From CAZGYE01 sp964530165 (lineage in GTDB: Bacteria; Planctomycetota; Planctomycetia; Planctomycetales; Planctomycetaceae): DNA of 8,189 nt. Positions 5,946 through 8,189 of this stretch are shown one piece after another. Where the stretch lies: the NCBI GenBank assembly GCA_964530165.1, contig CAZGYE010000267.1, positions 1 through 8,189 on the forward strand. Reading direction: 5' to 3'. Made by a program: the position numbers and the translations under genes. How positions within the stretch are numbered: position 1 is the stretch's first letter; the number at the start of each line of letters is the position of its first letter. The notes beneath the pieces were generated by a model that had not been told where the DNA came from, searched no databases, and worked only from the letters and a program-made list of their open reading frames with translations.

Positions 5946-7628
5946 GTGAAAGGACAGCGTGCCACACTGTCGCGAAAGCCCGCCCAGCGCCGGGGCAGCG
6001 TTCTGCTGATCGTACTGGTCGTCGTCGCCATGTTGTCGCTGGGGGCGTATACGTTCTCGGAGCTGATGGTCGCGGAGGTGGATGCCACGGCCATGTATGG
6101 TCGTGGCGTGCAGGCCCGCGCTTTGGCCGATTCCGGCGTCGAGCTGGCGGCCGCGATGCTGGGTGACCGGTCGGAGATCACCGAGGAGAACTTCTACCAT
6201 GATCCTGAGATGTTCCAGGGGATGCTGCTCACTGATGCCACCGCCGCGCGCGGCCGAGGCCGGTTCAGCATTGTTGCGCCGCTCGAGAACGATTCGACGG
6301 CCGAGGGGGTTCGGTTTGGGCTGATGGACGAGTCGGCGAAGCTGAACCCGGCTGCGCTGTTGAAGCTCAATCTCGACGACGAGGAGGCCCGCAACGTCCT
6401 GCTGGCCCTGCCGGAGATGACCCACGAGATTGCCGATGCCATACTCGATTGGGTCGACGAAGACGAGATTCAGCGGGAATATGGCGCTGAGGCCGATTAT
6501 TACCTGTCGCTGGCGACGCCGTATGAGGCCAAGAACGGGCCGCTCGATTCGCTGGATGAATTGCTTTTGGTCCGCGGCGTCACGGCGTGGCTGTTGTTCG
6601 GCGAGGACGCCAATCGTAACGGTCTGCTCGACCCGAGCGAAAACGACGGCGACCTCAGCCCGCCGGCCGACGACGCCGACGGCGTGCTGCAACTCGGCTG
6701 GAGCGCGTATCTGACCGTTTACGGCCGCGAACGAAATCGCCGATCGGACGGCAGCGAGCGGATTGACCTCAACGGGAATCTACTCACCGAACTGTACGAC
6801 AGCCTTGAAGAGGAATTTGGCGAAGACGTCGCTCAGTTCGTGACCGCCTATCGAATCTACGGTCCGGTTCCCGACGAAGACGACGAATCTGATTCGGCGG
6901 GGTTGAAGTCGGAGACCGGCGGGCAATCCGGCAAGAGTCCCAGCGGGCAGGATGAACGGGGAATGCGACAACTGACCCAGTCGATCGCCAAAAGGCTGTT
7001 CGGTGGCGGAGGGGGCGCGGTCACACGGGGCGGACTTGATTTGTCACAGGGCGGGTCGCACAAAATCAACTCGCTGTACGATCTGGTTGACGCACAGGTC
7101 GAGGCCACCGTCGACAAGAGCAGCACGTTGTTGGAGAGCCCCTGGACTAGCGATCCGGGCGACATCGAGCAGTACATCCCCGAATTGGTCGACAAACTCA
7201 GCACCACGTCGAACGAGTTCATTTCGGGCCGGATTGACGTCAACCAGGCGCGGAAAGAAGTCTTGCTGGGACTGCCCGACATGACCGAAGCACTGGCGGA
7301 CGCCATCGTCGATTCCAGGAGGATCGGTCCGGACGGGGAACCGTTGACCGAAACGATCGCCTCGCACGCGACGACCGGCTGGCTGTTGATGGAAGGGCTG
7401 GTCGATCTCGAGCAGATGCGCCGGCTCGATAAGTTTCTGACAACCCGGGGGGACGTTTACCGTCTTCAAGTTGTCGGTTACTACGACGCCGGTGGGCCGG
7501 TCTCGCGGCTGGAAGCGGTCATCGATGCGACCCAGCAGCCACCGAAAATCGTCTTCCTGCGAGATCTGACCGGTCTGGGCCGGGGTTACTTCCCCCGGCA
7601 TCTCGAGCTTCCCACAAACGGGCTGTAA
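5946..7628 (+). CDS. gspK: Large minor pseudopilin GspK, with duplicated helix-hairpin-helix-like segments and an EF-hand-like loop
   Basis: This 560-residue protein caps the pseudopilus tip in known T2SS. The start is GTG 5946, 2 nt after gspJ. The leader ends RRG17|S18, followed by a hydrophobic helix (about 18-40) without Glu at +5, which is normal for GspK. The usual motif 'ARALADSGVELA' follows. The core motif of the family, ALPEMTHEIADAILDWVDEDE (154-174) with 'GAEADYY', 'AKNGPLDSLDELLLVRGV', is clear. An EF-hand-like loop DANRNGLLDPSE lies at 221-232. A disordered acidic/Gly-rich linker spans about 306-365. A second motif, ARKEVLLGLPDMTEALADAIVD (435-456), resembles 148-168. The protein is much longer than the roughly 320-residue proteobacterial GspK. 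I see no frameshift, so the size appears real. Confidence 0.92.
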   Translation: MKGQRATLSRKPAQRRGSVLLIVLVVVAMLSLGAYTFSELMVAEVDATAMYGRGVQARALADSGVELAAAMLGDRSEITEENFYHDPEMFQGMLLTDATAARGRGRFSIVAPLENDSTAEGVRFGLMDESAKLNPAALLKLNLDDEEARNVLLALPEMTHEIADAILDWVDEDEIQREYGAEADYYLSLATPYEAKNGPLDSLDELLLVRGVTAWLLFGEDANRNGLLDPSENDGDLSPPADDADGVLQLGWSAYLTVYGRERNRRSDGSERIDLNGNLLTELYDSLEEEFGEDVAQFVTAYRIYGPVPDEDDESDSAGLKSETGGQSGKSPSGQDERGMRQLTQSIAKRLFGGGGGAVTRGGLDLSQGGSHKINSLYDLVDAQVEATVDKSSTLLESPWTSDPGDIEQYIPELVDKLSTTSNEFISGRIDVNQARKEVLLGLPDMTEALADAIVDSRRIGPDGEPLTETIASHATTGWLLMEGLVDLEQMRRLDKFLTTRGDVYRLQVVGYYDAGGPVSRLEAVIDATQQPPKIVFLRDLTGLGRGYFPRHLELPTNGL

Positions 7629-7725
7629 TCCAGATCGCGGGCTGGTTGTTTTTCAGGTTGGTTTTGTCTTGTGTCGGGCTGTGCAGACGGGGATGATAGA
7701 GTGTGTGGGTTATAAGCGAGTGTGG

Positions 7726-7745
7726 GGCAGGCGTTCCAGCCTGCC
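7726..7745. repeat. Short hairpin GGCAGGC-loop-GCCTGCC
   Basis: A perfect 7-bp stem (7726-7732 with 7739-7745) surrounds a 6-nt loop. No T-run follows, so it is not a standard intrinsic terminator. It looks like a dispersed intergenic palindrome; similar phrases seem familiar from planctomycete spacers, but this is unverified. Confidence 0.55.
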
Positions 7746-7767
7746 GAAGGAGCAATCATCCATTGAG

Positions 7768-7787
7768 CCGCCGGACTTGTCCGGCGG
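7768..7787. repeat. Short hairpin CCGCCGGAC-TT-GTCCGGCGG
   Basis: A perfect 9-bp inverted repeat (7768-7776 with 7779-7787) has only two bases between the arms; a folded RNA would use 8 bp and a 4-nt loop. It lies 36 nt before the start of the PilM/GspL-like gene. It could be a protein site, an mRNA element or a dispersed repeat. It lacks the T-tract of an intrinsic terminator. Confidence 0.55.
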
Positions 7788-7823
7788 GAAGCAGACTTCA
7801 AAACAGACGTCAGTAACAAACGC

Positions 7824-8189
7824 ATGGCCGATTTCTTGGCATTGGATTGGGAAAAGCATCAACTCTGTGGATTGGAAGCCCACATTTCGGGGGGCGGTGT
7901 CCGCGTCGAGAACTGTTTTTGTCTGCAATTTCCGAAGCAGATCGACCCCAACCAGCAGCCTCGGCAGGCCGGCGGGTGGCTGAAAGAGGAGCTGGCACGC
8001 GCCGGCGTGCGGGGCAGGCAGGTTCTGATCTCGTTGCCGCGAGAGGAGGCCGTGGTGCGGCAACTGGAACTGCCCAACGCCCCGGACGACGAATTGCCGG
8101 ACCTCGTCAGATACCAGGCGGCGGCCAAATCGTCGGGGTCCCTGGTCCACTTGCTGCTCGATTATCTTCCACTCCCCTGTCGAGCCGAC
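7824..8189 (+). CDS. PilM/GspL-like actin-fold assembly protein, N-terminal 122 residues (3' truncated)
   Basis: The frame is open from ATG 7824 to the window edge. The N-terminus MADFLALDWEKHQLCGLEAH corresponds to the first strand and phosphate-loop region of actin-like PilM/GspL proteins. The later segment QVLISLPREEAVVRQLELPNAPDDELPDLVRYQAA (about 69-103) matches the PilM pattern 'v.lP.…v..R.ielP…..el…i..ea'. In T2SS, GspL recruits GspE to the membrane; in type IV pili, PilM binds PilN on the cytoplasmic face. The position after gspK is where gspL is normally found, so a GspL role is likely. The classic PilM 'DIGSSSVK' motif is degenerate here (ALDWEKHQL). The in-frame TGA at 7764 and the lack of another upstream start fix the start. 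Family membership is fairly secure; the exact name is not. Confidence 0.72.
   Translation, partial: MADFLALDWEKHQLCGLEAHISGGGVRVENCFCLQFPKQIDPNQQPRQAGGWLKEELARAGVRGRQVLISLPREEAVVRQLELPNAPDDELPDLVRYQAAAKSSGSLVHLLLDYLPLPCRAD

Larger units (their letters stand above)
7629..7823. other. 195-nt spacer between gspK and the PilM/GspL-like gene
   Basis: The first half (about 7640-7720) is G/T-rich on the + strand and holds no gene or clear promoter that I can identify. The second half holds two perfect short hairpins, listed separately. No Shine-Dalgarno sequence precedes the downstream ATG. The gap breaks the tight gene packing seen from gspH to gspK, so the last gene may have its own promoter or reduced read-through. 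The sequence does not settle which. Confidence 0.5.

Noticed and set aside
7768..7787. Intrinsic terminator after gspK
   Set aside because: The stem is GC-rich but no T-run follows, and it lies 140 nt beyond the stop codon.

Overview
The window carries most of a type II secretion system (T2SS) pseudopilus operon, read entirely on the + strand. The order is: tail of an upstream gene, gspE, gspF, gspG, gspH, gspI, gspJ, gspK, and the first 122 codons of a PilM/GspL-like gene that runs off the right edge. High GC content, several weak ribosome binding sites, the unusually large GspK, the 'ALDW'-type PilM-like protein and the intergenic hairpin repeats all suggest a planctomycete, perhaps of the Pirellulales. 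That placement rests on general recognition of these protein and repeat styles, not on a database search.

Layout. Bases 1-57 are the C-terminus of an upstream protein, possibly the secretin or a secretin-N-domain protein. Its frame stays open and protein-like past the TAG to a second in-frame TAG at 289-291. Bases 315-3221 encode the cytoplasmic ATPase GspE and the inner-membrane platform GspF. Bases 3239-3685 encode the major pseudopilin GspG. Bases 3686-3990 hold two different palindromic repeat elements side by side. The second forms the 5' end of gspH, so the start codon and leader peptide of GspH appear to be made of repeat DNA. Bases 4573-7628 encode the minor pseudopilins GspI, GspJ and GspK, with a 4-nt overlap or gaps of 2 and 6 nt, which suggests translational coupling. 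A 195-nt spacer with two hairpins then separates gspK from the PilM/GspL-like gene.

How the parts work together, from T2SS knowledge: GspE hydrolyses ATP on the cytoplasmic face and is linked through GspL/PilM-type proteins and GspF to the inner membrane. It drives assembly of GspG into a periplasmic pseudopilus. GspK, GspI, GspJ and GspH form the tip that initiates the filament and pushes substrates through the outer-membrane secretin. All five pilin-like proteins carry a recognisable class III (prepilin) leader followed by a hydrophobic segment.

The secretion system is a known type. The parts that deserve a second look are the repeat-built leader of GspH, the 161-bp element bounded by inverted repeats that begins directly after the gspG stop codon, the in-frame TAG in the upstream gene, and the domain make-up of GspK.
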